DNA of 25,944 bases, taken from positions 1-25,944 of the forward strand of contig CACRSC010000049.1 of NCBI GenBank assembly GCA_902651635.1, in the 5' to 3' direction. The notes beneath the pieces were generated by a model. That model ran no database searches. It saw only the letters and a list, made by a program, of their open reading frames with translations, and was not told the origin of the DNA. The translations under genes and the position numbers were made by a program. This document shows positions 1 through 8,699 of the stretch, in pieces. Positions within the stretch are counted from its first letter, which is position 1; each line of letters begins with the position of its first letter. This DNA comes from Mastigamoeba balamuthi (lineage: Eukaryota; Evosea; Mastigamoebida; Mastigamoebidae).

Positions 1-370
1 ACTTGGAAACGAGTGCCACCCTCCGGGCAACAGGAGATAGTCACCGTTCTCCACCAGGGATATGATGCGCGCACAGCACATGTCGGCCACCTCCTCCAGC
101 GGCATGCGCATGCTGCAGATCTCTGCGTTGATGCGTCCCATCTCCTCAAGGGCCCTGCAGAACTGCCCCACCTGTACGTCGAGGGAACATAAGCACGACT
201 GCGGGGGTTGAGGAAACAGAAGTGCTCACCGGCAGATCGCGCAGCTCGGGCGATGCCCTCTGGGCTTCCAGCAGGAACGGCGGCGCAGTAGAGCACATCT
301 CCTCAATCTGGCCTCCCTCGACGCCGCTGCCGAGCGACATGGAGTCGCAGAAGACGCCGAGGAAGAACTT
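1..370. repeat. Terminal direct repeat, left copy (identical to 25575-25944)
   Basis: These 370 bases are repeated exactly at the right end of the window; I compared them line by line and found no mismatch. The repeat lies inside the giant minus-strand gene and covers the end of its exon 2, a 31-nt intron and the start of its exon 3. Because gene and splice sites continue correctly across the join, this is best read as the overlap left when a circular or tandemly repeated 25,574-bp unit was assembled, not as a functional terminal repeat. Confidence 0.97.
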
Positions 371-1226
371 TGTCTGCCACACAGGCTTCCCCGAGGCCAC
401 CACCGGCCGGGAGGCGCCCTGTGCTGCCGCGGCCACCACGGGCAGCATCACTCTCTCGTATTCGCGGCGCTCGATGTCGCGCAGGTCGGCGACGACCACC
501 GCGATGTCCGCCCTCTCCGCAGCGGCCCGCTGCAGGACAGCGTCGACGACCCCTGCGCAGAGGCCCCGCCACCGCACCAGCGCGTCGTACAGAGCCAGCT
601 TCACAGCCCCCGACGCCCCCGCGCTCCAGCACGCCCCCAGCAGCTCCGCCAGCGCCGCGGCCTGCACGACGGGGGGCGCGTAGGAGCCCGTCATCGTGCG
701 CAGCGCCTGGGCGATGGCCCCGCGGCCCGACAGCTCGCTCAGCAGCGCGCCGCCCCCGCTGACGAGGTCGTGGGCCAGCAGCTCCCGGGCAGCGCCCTCG
801 CAGGCGGGCAGCGACAGCGCGTGCGACACCAGCGGGGCACACGCGGGCGACGAGGCCGCGAGGGCGCAGAGCAGCGCGTGGGCCTGCGGCGACAGCACAG
901 AGAGCACGACCGCAGCTGCGGGGTCGGCGCGGGGCAGCGACGAGAGGGCGTCGCAGACGGCAACGACGAGGCCGACGAGGGCAGCGGGGCAGGGGCTGGC
1001 GAGGTAGGAGCGCAGAGACCTGTTGATGCCTGCGAACACGGCGCCGTCGAGCTGCTCGAGGCTCTGGCGGTGTCGGAGGTCACTGGGGTCTCCACGGGAC
1101 CACAGAGGGGGTGCGAAGGGGGGGGGGGGAAGAGCTGCGCACAGAGGAGAATCGCGAGGCAGCTACCAGAAGGGCGGCGTTCACAGACAGCCCTATCTCC
1201 CGCGGTGGTGGGTTCCGCGTTTGCAT
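1..1226 (-). CDS. Giant DUF3638/DUF3645-family protein, 5' part (N-terminus; continues at the right end of the window)
   Basis: This is the N-terminal part of the large protein encoded at 16929-25944. Proposed exon 1 is 1167-1226, an ATG at 1226 encoding 20 residues that begin MQTRNPPPREIG. An intron at 1064-1166 starts GTAGCT and ends CGCCAG after a C-rich pyrimidine tract. Exon 2 is 230-1063 (278 codons). A 31-nt intron at 199-229 (GTGAGC...CCGCAG) leads to exon 3, cut by the window edge at base 1. All joins are phase 0. Exon 2 is Ala-, Leu- and Ser-rich and looks helical; I recognise no named domain in it, though family members have long poorly conserved N-terminal regions. The exon 1 choice is an inference from a good ATG, a good donor and matching phase. 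Exon 2 and the 31-nt intron are well supported, because the frame on each side changes exactly as splicing requires. Confidence 0.72.
199..229 (-). other. 31-nt spliceosomal intron of the giant gene (second copy at 25773-25803)
   Basis: On the minus strand it starts GTGAGC and ends CCCCGCAG with a pyrimidine-rich middle. The upstream frame ends ...LRDLP and the downstream frame resumes SCLCSLDVQVGQF. The length is not a multiple of three, so only removal joins the two long open frames. This is close to the lower size limit for eukaryotic introns. Confidence 0.8.
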
Positions 1227-1719
1227 CAGTTTTTTTCAATAACTGAAACACAAAGGGGATGTGAGAGGAGGGCCAGCCATCGCACATGATCCGCGCTCCG
1301 GAGTACGCGAGCCCATCCCGAATCCAACTGCTTGTTTCGTGCGAGACCGACTGTTGTTGTTTCAGGCTTTGACCAGGGTTATCTTTTGGCCGTGTTATTT
1401 TCCTTACTCGAAGAAATCTCCCAGAGATATAAGGAGTTAGTGGGGGTTTTCTCAATTGGAACGAGGATTCAGAGGAGTTCCTCACGCACTACTGTAAGAG
1501 ATCATTGGTCATAGACGGGGAAACCCCCATTTGAATCTAGATTGAATTTCGCACAGGAAAAATGGAACTCGCCTTCCACTACCGGTGAGGAATATGCCCC
1601 TTGTGGGGGCCAGATTGAATCTCACATTGAACATTGAACATTGTTAACACTTCTTCCACTACCAATTGAGGGATAGGCCCTTACTGGTGGGTAGCAGGTA
1701 TTTCTGAAAATAGTAGAAG
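1227..1719. other. Upstream region of the giant gene and spacer
   Basis: Just upstream of the giant gene's ATG composition drops from GC-rich to balanced, with an A/T run near 1230. This presumably holds the 5' UTR and promoter, but no specific element is recognisable. Two copies of a TTCCACTACC-type segment, each followed by a GAGG-AATA/GATA and GCCC stretch, occur near 1572-1600 and 1651-1680, suggesting a decayed short repeat. Confidence 0.4.
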
Positions 1720-1835
1720 TCTCCTCTGCTACACACTGCTATGCAGACTCTGCTACATGTGCTGCTTCAATCCACTTCCACTACACTATGTAGTGGAACT
1801 TGCATAGCAGCATGTAGCAGAACTGGGTCTGCTAT
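1720..1835. repeat. Foldback element of the TAGCGG/TAGTGG/TAGCAG repeat family
   Basis: A perfect 10-bp stem (TTCCACTACA / TGTAGTGGAA) with a 3-nt loop is centred at 1787. Imperfect pairing continues outward through words such as CTGCTACATG and CATGTAGCAG. It shares the same alternating GTAG-C/T-G/A-G vocabulary as the blocks at 2.3, 3.5, 9.3 and 10.2 kb. Confidence 0.7.
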
Positions 1836-2057
1836 GATACGTAAACATGAAGCAGCAGGATGTCATGTATGAGGATCTGAATATTATAAGGTTGGCAAGT
1901 ATGAGTACAAAGTTAAAAAATTTTGTTATACCTGTGTATGAAGTGTGAGCTGTGAACTGTGATGGGTGAATGAACTCAACTTATACAGCAGTATTAAGAA
2001 TTGGCATTAAGTAGAACGGAAGCTTGCAGCGCACTAGAGCATTGAGACGGCCCTGTC

Positions 2058-2318
2058 ATGTTAGGAGGGAATGACCCCTGCCGGAAAGCTCATGATAATG
2101 AAGGAGCAGCTTATGACTTTGAACTCACTAAGATTCCGAATATCCCAGATGGTGTTGACATAAGCAGCCATCATGTCCTGGGGATCTATCTGCTGCTGGT
2201 TCGAGCAATCGTGGTGAATGCACTGAACCACACAGAAGGCAGGATGCTGCTCAATGCTGGCATAGAACACTGCCAGCTGACACATGTTGATCACGTTTAC
2301 GTTCTGTAGTGGAAGCAA
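2058..2318. other. Unassigned segment open on both strands
   Basis: Both strands are open for over 80 codons (plus 2058-2309, minus 2061-2318). The minus frame contains QQQIDPQDMMAAYVNTIWDI, which looks protein-like, but no family is recognised. It sits just before the repeat array and could be transposon debris. Region 1836-2057 holds nothing recognisable. Confidence 0.25.
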
Positions 2319-2319
2319 C

Positions 2320-2670
2320 TTCGCTACATGCCACTACACAGACCTCTGCTATGCACTGCAGCGGAAGCAGAAAAGCATAGCGGCATGAGCAGAAGGTGTG
2401 TAGTGGCGTGTAGTGGAGCATGTGTGTAGCAGCATGTAGCGGACCCACATGTAGCAGCGCATAGCAGAGCATGTGTGTAGTGGTGGGTAGCAAACCCATA
2501 TGTAGCGGCACGTAGTGGAGGATTGGTGTAGCAGCACGTAGTGGAGGACTGGTGTAGCGGCACATAGTGGAGGACTGGTGTAGCGGCACGTAGTGGACCC
2601 ACATGTAGCAGAGTGTAGCGAAAGGCTGTGTTGCAACAGTGTGTAGCGGAGGCTGTGTAGCGGCATGTAG
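2320..2670. repeat. Repeat block with a 26-bp tandem array
   Basis: Three full 26-bp units (2512-2537, 2538-2563, 2564-2589) plus a partial fourth read GTAGTGGAGGAYTGGTGTAG then CRGCAC. Around them are looser copies of GTAG-CGG/TGG/CAG words. Differences between units are transitions, two of three at CpG. Long open frames on the minus strand across this block arise from the repeat period and are not genes. Confidence 0.85.
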
Positions 2671-2903
2671 TGGTGGAAGTCTATGTGATTCAGTGATAGA
2701 TAGTTATTTTAGTTTACGTCATTTGCATGCTGTGCTAGCTGGACAGACAGGTGAGCAGTAATGCAGCGGAAAGCAGGTTCTCAGGAAGCCACAGCAGGTG
2801 AGCCTTATGCACAGATAGCATCGAGGCAACATCAGAGAGATACCACTGCAGTGCATGTGACAGGTACTACACGTCGCAGTATCACCTGCAGAGGGCTGGG
2901 CAC

Positions 2904-3476
2904 ATGGGCAGTCACCATCGCCCCGAGAAATGGAATGCAACATCAGGCAGATGGTCTGCTCTGTTCGCTGCAGACAGGGCAGCTGCCTGGAGCCAGGCCA
3001 AAGCAGCAGAGAACAAACACCAGTTTTTTGTGGACAGCACAGGTATTTTATTGAGAACACTATTCAATTCAAATCACATTATTAACTATTATAAGAGCAG
3101 CAAAGAGAGAGTGGAGAGCCACATCAGCCAGTCCAGGCAGTTTGCTGCCATAGTGGCCGAGGCAGCAATGGAGGGCATGCTGGATGAGGGACAGCAGCCA
3201 AGGACAGCCCATGAAGAGGAAGCACCACAGCTGGAAGAAGACAAGGGTCATTGTAGGAAAACAGCAGAAGACAGGCAGAGAACAGCTGCCTTGTGCCTAG
3301 GCAGCCAGCTCGAACAGAGGGGAAGCTCGGACAGCTCATCAGAGAACAGCGAGGTGGAAGAGGAAGAGGACGGCTTGTCACTACAGAACGAGAAGCTGAG
3401 CCTCATCAGGCATGTGTGCTCAATGGAGCCGAAGTATGACTGTGTGACAACACCCCAGACACGTCATGCAATGTAG
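2904..3476 (+). CDS. Unidentified frame with acidic C-terminus, possibly spliced
   Basis: The frame begins ...EKWNATSGRWSALFAADRAA and later reads SKERVESHISQSRQFAAIVA, then an acidic SDSSSENSEVEEEEDGLSLQ tail. A short AT-rich segment near 3042-3094 with a GTATTT donor-like start and a TTAAC branch-like motif before TATAAG looks like an intron, but no splice pair gave a fully convincing frame. The stop TAG at 3474-3476 lies at the very start of the 285-bp palindrome, so the C-terminus may be truncated by it. Probably a transposon-associated or decayed gene. Confidence 0.35.
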   Translation: MGSHHRPEKWNATSGRWSALFAADRAAAWSQAKAAENKHQFFVDSTGILLRTLFNSNHIINYYKSSKERVESHISQSRQFAAIVAEAAMEGMLDEGQQPRTAHEEEAPQLEEDKGHCRKTAEDRQRTAALCLGSQLEQRGSSDSSSENSEVEEEEDGLSLQNEKLSLIRHVCSMEPKYDCVTTPQTRHAM

Positions 3477-3755
3477 CAGCACGTAGCGGACCCTGCCGCA
3501 GTGGTGTGTAGCACAATGAATGAACTACATGGCATAGCGGAGGGTCCACCACATGCCACAACACATGGTTTTGCTACGTGCCACTACACATGATGCCGCT
3601 ACACACTGCTACAGTAGCACTGCATAGTGGAACCATGCGTAGTGGCACGTAGTGGAACCATGTATAGCGGCATGTGGCGGACCCTCCACTATGCCGTGTA
3701 GTTCATTCATTGTGCTATGCACCACTGCGGAGGGTCCGTTACGCGCCACTACATA
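3471..3755. repeat. 285-bp near-perfect palindrome (foldback element)
   Basis: Left arm 3471-3612 and right arm 3614-3755 are reverse complements around a centre at 3613 (GCTACAGTAGC). Matching landmarks include GCACAATGAATGAACTA and GGAGGGTCC in one arm and their complements in the other. Arm differences are mostly CpG to TpG or CpA changes, such as TAGCAG against TAGTGG and GCACGT against GCGCGT. It shares its vocabulary with the other repeat blocks. Such a structure would extrude a long hairpin; it resembles a foldback or MITE-type element, but target-site duplications were not identified. Confidence 0.92.
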
Positions 3756-3956
3756 TGGAGGTGCTACGCGCTGCTATGCATAAATGCACTACGTGCTACA
3801 CATAAATTCACTACACACTGCTACATAATTAGGCAGCACTGAAATCAATTGATAACTGCCATCAAAAGGGCAGGCAGGTCATGTTTTTGCTTTTGGGGGA
3901 GAGAAGCCCAGCCAGGGCAGCAGAAAACGTTCAAGTGAGAGGAGTAGAGAGAGGGA
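3756..3956. repeat. Degenerate tail of the repeat family
   Basis: Words such as GCTACGCGCTGCTATGCA, CACTACGTGCTACACA and TTCACTACACACTGCTAC continue beyond the palindrome to about 3830, each looser than the last. They merge into the 3' flank of the gene at 3957-4778. Confidence 0.5.
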
Positions 3957-4778
3957 TCACTGAGGACCAGCAGGTGCCTGGGAAGAGGGCGACTCAGGAC
4001 CAGCAGGTGCCTCAGAGGCCTGGGAGGCACCTGTGCTCCCAAGCATGTCATTGAGGGCATCAAGTACAGGGTCAGGGCGCTGCGTCCTCCTGGGCCTCTT
4101 GGCCTTTGGTGCTCCAGACTTCGTGTCCTTGAAGCTGGTTCTTCCATGCCTATTGAGCTTATGCATTAGTAAATGATGAAATAAAAGGAAACACACTTCT
4201 CGTTACTGCGATAGTTCTGCCAGACACTCTGGATGTGCTCACACACCCTTCCTTACCAGGGATGTGCAGCAAACAGAGTCTGGAACTCCGGTGGCCAGAC
4301 AGCCTGGATGACGTCATCACAGTGCTCTCTTATGTCTGACCTGTAGGGAATGTCAGATGAAATGTGGTAAGAGAGAACAAGAGAGGGGGACAGAGTTCGT
4401 ACCTCCACTCGGGGTGGTGGTAGTAGACCTTAGTCCACTGCTCTATCTGCGAGATAATGGGCCTTGCCATTATCACAGATAGAGCAGTGGTGTAGGGCCC
4501 CCTGTCTGCTGGGAGGTTCTCCAGCTCCGGGACTTTTCGAGTTAGTATTATACACACATTGTTAGAATTTTTAACCACAAAGGGTAGGGAAGGAAACGTA
4601 CCAGAAATGCCGAGCATCAGCTTTTCCCTGAGCGTCAGCTCCCTGGACTGCGTGCCTGCCTCAACAGCACACGTGAGGGCATTCATCATGCAAAAATAGT
4701 TTGAATTAGAGCCAAAAAACAAGAAAGAATGGGGGGAGGGGGTTCGTACCTGTGGGGTTCTCTGAAAGGCTGTCTACC
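3957..4778 (-). CDS. Unidentified five-exon gene with a basic, Ala/Pro-rich C-terminus
   Basis: Minus-strand exons: 4750-4778, 4602-4655, 4403-4532, 4257-4340 and 3957-4149 (stop TGA). Introns are 94, 69, 62 and 107 nt; three of four begin GTACG and one GTAAGG. Two carry TACTAAC / TACTAAT close to the 3' AG. All phases agree, giving a chain that runs through SRELTLREKLMLGIS, PELENLPADRGPYTTALS, QIEQWTKVYYHHPEW, DDVIQAVWPPEFQTLFAAHPW and GRTSFKDTKSGAPKAKRPRR. The last exon has a KAKRPRR nuclear-localisation-like cluster, then an Ala/Pro/Gly/Ser tail with two near-identical APAGP segments. The start lies upstream of 4778 and was not found. I do not recognise the family; a transposon-associated or DNA-binding protein is possible. 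An alternative fourth exon extended to about 4193 would look protein-like (EHIQSVWQNYRSNE) but contains an in-frame TAA. Confidence 0.5.
4435..4490. repeat. Short inverted repeat (hairpin) inside an exon
   Basis: Arms 4435-4460 and 4467-4490 begin CCACTGCTCTATCTG and are reverse complements apart from one base difference and a 2-nt indel, with a 6-nt loop GCCTTG. It lies in the third exon of the gene at 3957-4778 and would fold in RNA or single-stranded DNA. Confidence 0.75.
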
Positions 4779-4827
4779 CTGAAAATGGAGCTACCCAAAA
4801 ATGGAGACACGCAGAAATAGTGATCCC

Positions 4828-4962
4828 TTTGTAGATTCCCTCTGACCACCCACCATAACCCCCCCCCCCCCTACCACAACGCCCCTGGCCCGCAAGGGCT
4901 TATCCCTCACTGGCAGCGGAAAGGGAAACGACGATTTTCGATTTTTTTGTAGATTCCCTCTG
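4828..4962. repeat. Pair of 17-bp direct repeats
   Basis: TTTGTAGATTCCCTCTG occurs at 4828-4844 and again at 4946-4962, 118 bp apart, flanking a C homopolymer and a segment (about 4870-4915) resembling the inverted sequence near 1665-1690. Function unknown; possibly part of a decayed repeat element. Confidence 0.55.
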
Positions 4963-6600
4963 TGAATTCATACATCCAAGACCCAAAATAGGTTTTCCAG
5001 CCATTTCCCAGGAAGATGGCCTTTTAAAAAGTGATGTACCAGTTATTTTGGTTCCACCCAAAACGAGGGCAAAAACGTCCAATTTCAGAGACCAATGTAT
5101 GTCTAAACTGTTAAACGTGACGTGGTAAATTGGTTGGCAGTGGTTAGAAGAAAAAAGAAGGGAATGACACAGAGATATAGCTTGAAGAGCAGATTTTTGA
5201 TCAATCCAGTAGAAAAATTCCCATATTGGTTTCCGGGAAAGTCATAAAGAATCAAGAGCCATTTCCTCTTGATGTCAAATACCAAAGCCCGTTTACTGTT
5301 GAGTTTCCAATGGATACCGGGTGTCATGTCTCTGTAGGGAAAAGCAGAGTCTTGATCCCAGAATTACTGCCTTGCGCATTTAGCTGCTGGAGGTCCTTTC
5401 ATGTGGTGCTCAGGGATGATCATAGATGAATCTTCCTATTGTACCCCAAGAAGGTCTTTGTACATACAGAACAAGACTGTCTTGGCAAATAAGGATTCTT
5501 GCATTATTTATGAGTCATCATTTTAAGTTCTAAGTGAGAGATCAAATGCCACAAAAGACATAGGCAGAACTAATTACCTCTGGATCAGAGAAAAGTAAGA
5601 CTACTGCATTGTTCATATTCTTTGGTCACTGCCCTAACTCTAGATGACTAGCAGAACTGATTTTTCAATAGGTTAAGTATGCAGCTATGCAAAATTGTTG
5701 AAACTGTTTCTTAGTCATCTGTGGTGAACAGTCTACAGTCCAGATCTCAATCCTATTGAAAACGTTGAAGACAACTTGAATCACGTGCATGTAATACTTA
5801 GGAATCCCAGAAATATCAAGGAATTATCTCGTTCCATTTGTAAAGAGTGAATGTTACTTTCTGTGTAGTATACTAAGAGAGTGATTGGATCTATGCCTTC
5901 ACATTTGCAGGAGGTAGAAATGGCCAATGGTATCTACACCCTGTATTAATGATCAGAACTCTACCTACTCAATTGATAAATGCCTTCATACATTATTTTT
6001 AGACCAGTAAGACAATAAATAACTGCAAAAATCACGAACACAAAGCACAAGAGAAAGAGGCTGGATAAGACTTATTGTCTAACAAATCATATTTATAGCT
6101 CTGATAAGTCTCTTAACAGTCCCAGAGTGTGTGCTTATCATCGTTTTCTCACAGTGTTAGGCAAATTTGTAAAAGATTCTTCAAATACTCTCATTAAGTA
6201 GCCCTTTTGATACTCATATTTCGATTCCAAGAATCTATACAATAAGACAAACTGCACAGTGATGACCACAAATTCCTTTTTCTCTCTGCAATTAAACAGA
6301 CTCTTTTTTTGCTGAAGCAGAGGTAATTATGCCCTGTTAATGATCAGCACACTCAAACTTGTGAATGCAGGCCAATTTCTTATAAGTCAAAATTTCTGTA
6401 TTGACTCCTGTTGAGAATCTACTTCACATAGTAATCTACATGTTGTGTGCATATACAGTGTTTTTCCATGTGAAAAACAGAGAACCACTCAAGCAATCTT
6501 ACTAATTCACTATCTGTTACCACTTACACCCCAGATCAACAATAATTATGTACTCTTCTGCAGTTTCTGAAATTTATTACTTGTATACAAAATGTGTGTA
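4963..6600. other. AT-rich region with little coding content
   Basis: Apart from the Tc1/mariner fossil at 5707-5850, I see only short frames with no domain and no convincing splice structure, such as one at 5103-5327 on the minus strand. Base composition is clearly lower in GC than the genes at either end of the unit. It is best read as degraded transposon and spacer DNA. Confidence 0.6.
5707..5850 (+). pseudogene. Tc1/mariner transposase remnant (C-terminal DDE/D region)
   Basis: In one frame the sequence reads LSHLW, TGA, TVYSPDLNPIENVEDNLNHV, then ILRNPRNIKELSRSICKE and a stop at 5848-5850. SPDLNPIEN is the hallmark C-terminal motif of Tc1/mariner transposases (usually WPxxSPDLNPIENxWxxLK). 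The rest of the gene upstream is unreadable, with stops in all frames, so this is an old fossil. The surrounding AT-rich DNA from about 5100 to 6600 probably includes the rest of the element. Confidence 0.8.
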
Positions 6601-6615
6601 CAGACATCTCAGAGT

Positions 6616-7496
6616 CTAGGAAGGCACATCAGCAGACACCTCCACGGGTAAACTCCCAGAGAGGTCAATGTAGTTCTTAAGGTGATGAATTGACTTGCGT
6701 TCAAGTTCCTTGGCTCCCACAGATGAGTTAGCATACATGATAACAACGTCTCCCTCGAATTTAAAGCAGTAGCCACTTGTGATGCCACAGAATGTTGCCA
6801 CAGTACCACTTGGAATAGGAGGTACTGCTATCACCTGTGCCTTAGTGTTGGCAATTGTTCCTGCTACAGCTGCAATTGCCTCCTCTGTGCAGACACTCTT
6901 TGGCCCCTCTCGTCTTCTTTTTGAATGTGTCGCATGCTTGATATGTGCAGCAGAGGCATCTGCAGGGCCAGATCCATGATATGACTCAAAGAAGTTCTGT
7001 GACATACACTTCCTCTGATTAATCAGATGCACATGTTCCAAATTTTCAGAGCATTTGAAGTGCTTTGATGCCCCATCATTCCAAATCCTGATTTCAGATG
7101 CACGAGCTATAGAAGGTTCCTGAAGAAATACAGAATGGGCAGCCACAACAGCAGCAATTGTGTTCTTCGTCCCCTTGGGTAGGATGTAGTGATAGTACTG
7201 CCGTATGAGAAGCTTGTTCCTTGGAACTGGCTGAGCACCCTCTGGAATTGAAGTGCTCTCTGGGAGTCGCTGATAGACAACCATTGTCAGCACCTGAGTG
7301 TAGCTCACCACCTCCATAAGTGGCTGCTCATTAAAGTCCTGAACAACAACAACAAGCCCAGGTTTTGTGAGCAGTTCTTCCTGATCACTGTGAAAGGCCT
7401 TCCATTGAATTGAGGCAATCTGGCAGTGAGTAATCAATACTGGCTTCTCCTTGTACTCCTGCTCTGACAATGCTAAGTGTTGTGCTTCCTTGAGCT
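6616..7496 (-). pseudogene. Decayed DDE-type transposase, C-terminal catalytic part
   Basis: An open frame of about 285 codons reads ...EYKEKPVLITHCQIASIQW... and ends ...EVSADVPS with TAG at 6616-6618. A segment VVVVQDFNEQPL could carry the first acidic residue of an RNase H-like fold. Further on, IRIWNDGASKHFK followed by FFESYHGSGPADASAAHIKHA matches the pattern seen in many eukaryotic DNA transposases (S/N-D-G-x-x-x-Q/K-F-K, then an HG-K/S-x-P-x-D-x...-K block). The usual Gly-Lys is Gly-Ser here. Upstream the frame is broken by a TAG at 7485-7487 and a frame change relative to 7511-8284, so the gene is probably inactive. I cannot name the superfamily. Confidence 0.55.
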
Positions 7497-7510
7497 AAAT
7501 AGCTCTCAGC

Positions 7511-8290
7511 TTAATGCTCCTCTTGAGCAGCATGAGCATGTGCTCTCGAGATAGTTCTTGTTGATAGAGAAAACAGCTTTGCAAATTGTGTTTCTGGCAG
7601 TCCCTTACATACTGCTGCAAGAATGGCATGGCGCAAAGGGGTTTGTTTGGGCATCTGTACCACAAAGCTGATCAGATTCGTCCCAATTACTGCCTCTGTT
7701 ACACAACATGAGTGTTCAGATGGAGAAGAGACAGTACTATCAATAACATCTTGGTCAACAATAGTAAGGGGCTTGCCAGAGGCCACTAATGTTTCTTGGG
7801 CAAAAACCTCAAGCTGATATGAACTGGCATACTGCAGTGCCTGAATCAATAATGCCCTCCTTTCTGTACGAGCAGTTAATTCATAAATGAAGGCTGGAAT
7901 CACTCTCTTGTATGCAGACATGAGAATAGAGTCAAAGAATGGGGTTAGATCATGGCCCTCTTGCCCAATGCCGTCTGGGGCTCCAGGAACACCTTGAACA
8001 ATGCCAATCGAGGCCACCAGTGCATCATTATTGCTCACAATAACAGGTTCGACTTCCTTTTCCTTGTACTCGATTTGTGTGTGCCTGCGTTTCTTGGAAC
8101 TGTAGTGGCATGCCCACAGCAGGAAGTTAGTGTTACAGTGGCCTAGCACAACACACCTGGCAACTGGTGGCGGGTCTTTGTGAAGAAGTGCCTCTTGTGG
8201 ATTGGCAGACCCGGTGGCCCCCTGAAAGCCCGTTACAGCCCTTGGTGCTGCAGGGTGCCTCTTGGCTGCACGGGCCTTCGCCAATTTCTG
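7511..8290 (-). pseudogene. Decayed DDE-type transposase, N-terminal and HTH part
   Basis: About 258 codons open from a probable 3' splice site (TTGGCCACAG near 8291) to a TAA at 7511-7513. Near the end, ETQFAKLFSLSTRTISRAHAHA looks like a helix-turn-helix DNA-binding motif, as often found before the catalytic core. Earlier residues include a basic SSKKRRHTQIEYKEK stretch. The frame then shifts to the catalytic part at 6616-7496. Without the break the two would form a single protein of about 545 residues, or about 580 with the exon at 8480-8595. Either a frameshift plus stop, or an unrecognised intron, separates them. Confidence 0.5.
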
Positions 8291-8479
8291 TGGCCAATTT
8301 TCGTATCAGATGTAAGTGAGCATGGACCGGAAGGAAGCAACTTTATACAAAATGTAAGTAAAGGGCAGAGCTACAAAATGTATAGAGTGGGGTTCTCCCG
8401 AGCCATGAAGGAGAGACAATAATACAAACGAAGTGACAAAGCAGTTGGCCAACAAACCACAACCCCCAAAAGTGGCCCC

Positions 8480-8595
8480 CCAATGGCGGAGTCACGAGAT
8501 GTGAGAGGCCAATGTGCCTTTTTCCTCTTTGCATCCTTGTGCCACCGCGCGCTGATGGCTCGGTGCACAGCACGCGTCTTCTTTGTGCTGGCCAT
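8480..8595 (-). CDS. Possible first exon of the transposase
   Basis: An ATG at 8595 opens a basic frame (MASTKKTRAVHRAISARWHK, then DAKRKKAHWPLTSRDSAIGG) upstream of the transposase body. An intron from about 8460 to 8291, ending GGCCACAG, would join it to the KLAKARAAKRHPAA segment. The donor is not clear, and similarity to known transposase N-termini cannot be tested here. Confidence 0.35.
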
Positions 8596-8699
8596 CGGGT
8601 GCTATTTTTGGGATGCTCACTATCCCACAAAGATTATATGTGCAGAACAGAATCTACACTGTCAAGGTTCTATGGAACGCCACACCTCATGATGAGATC

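Noticed and set aside
1-370. Viral or linear-plasmid terminal redundancy
   Set aside because: The repeat falls inside an exon-intron-exon stretch of a host-type gene that reads correctly across the join, and there are no viral structural or replication genes in the unit.
739-1485. 248-codon minus-strand frame overlapping the start of the giant gene
   Set aside because: It is in a different frame from exon 2, starts in AT-rich upstream DNA and lacks protein-like composition; the spliced exon 1 and exon 2 model fits better.
2251-2666. Three overlapping minus-strand frames rich in Tyr, Thr, His and Leu
   Set aside because: They follow the 26-bp and related repeats and show only the repeat translated; stop-free frames are expected when the repeat word lacks stops.
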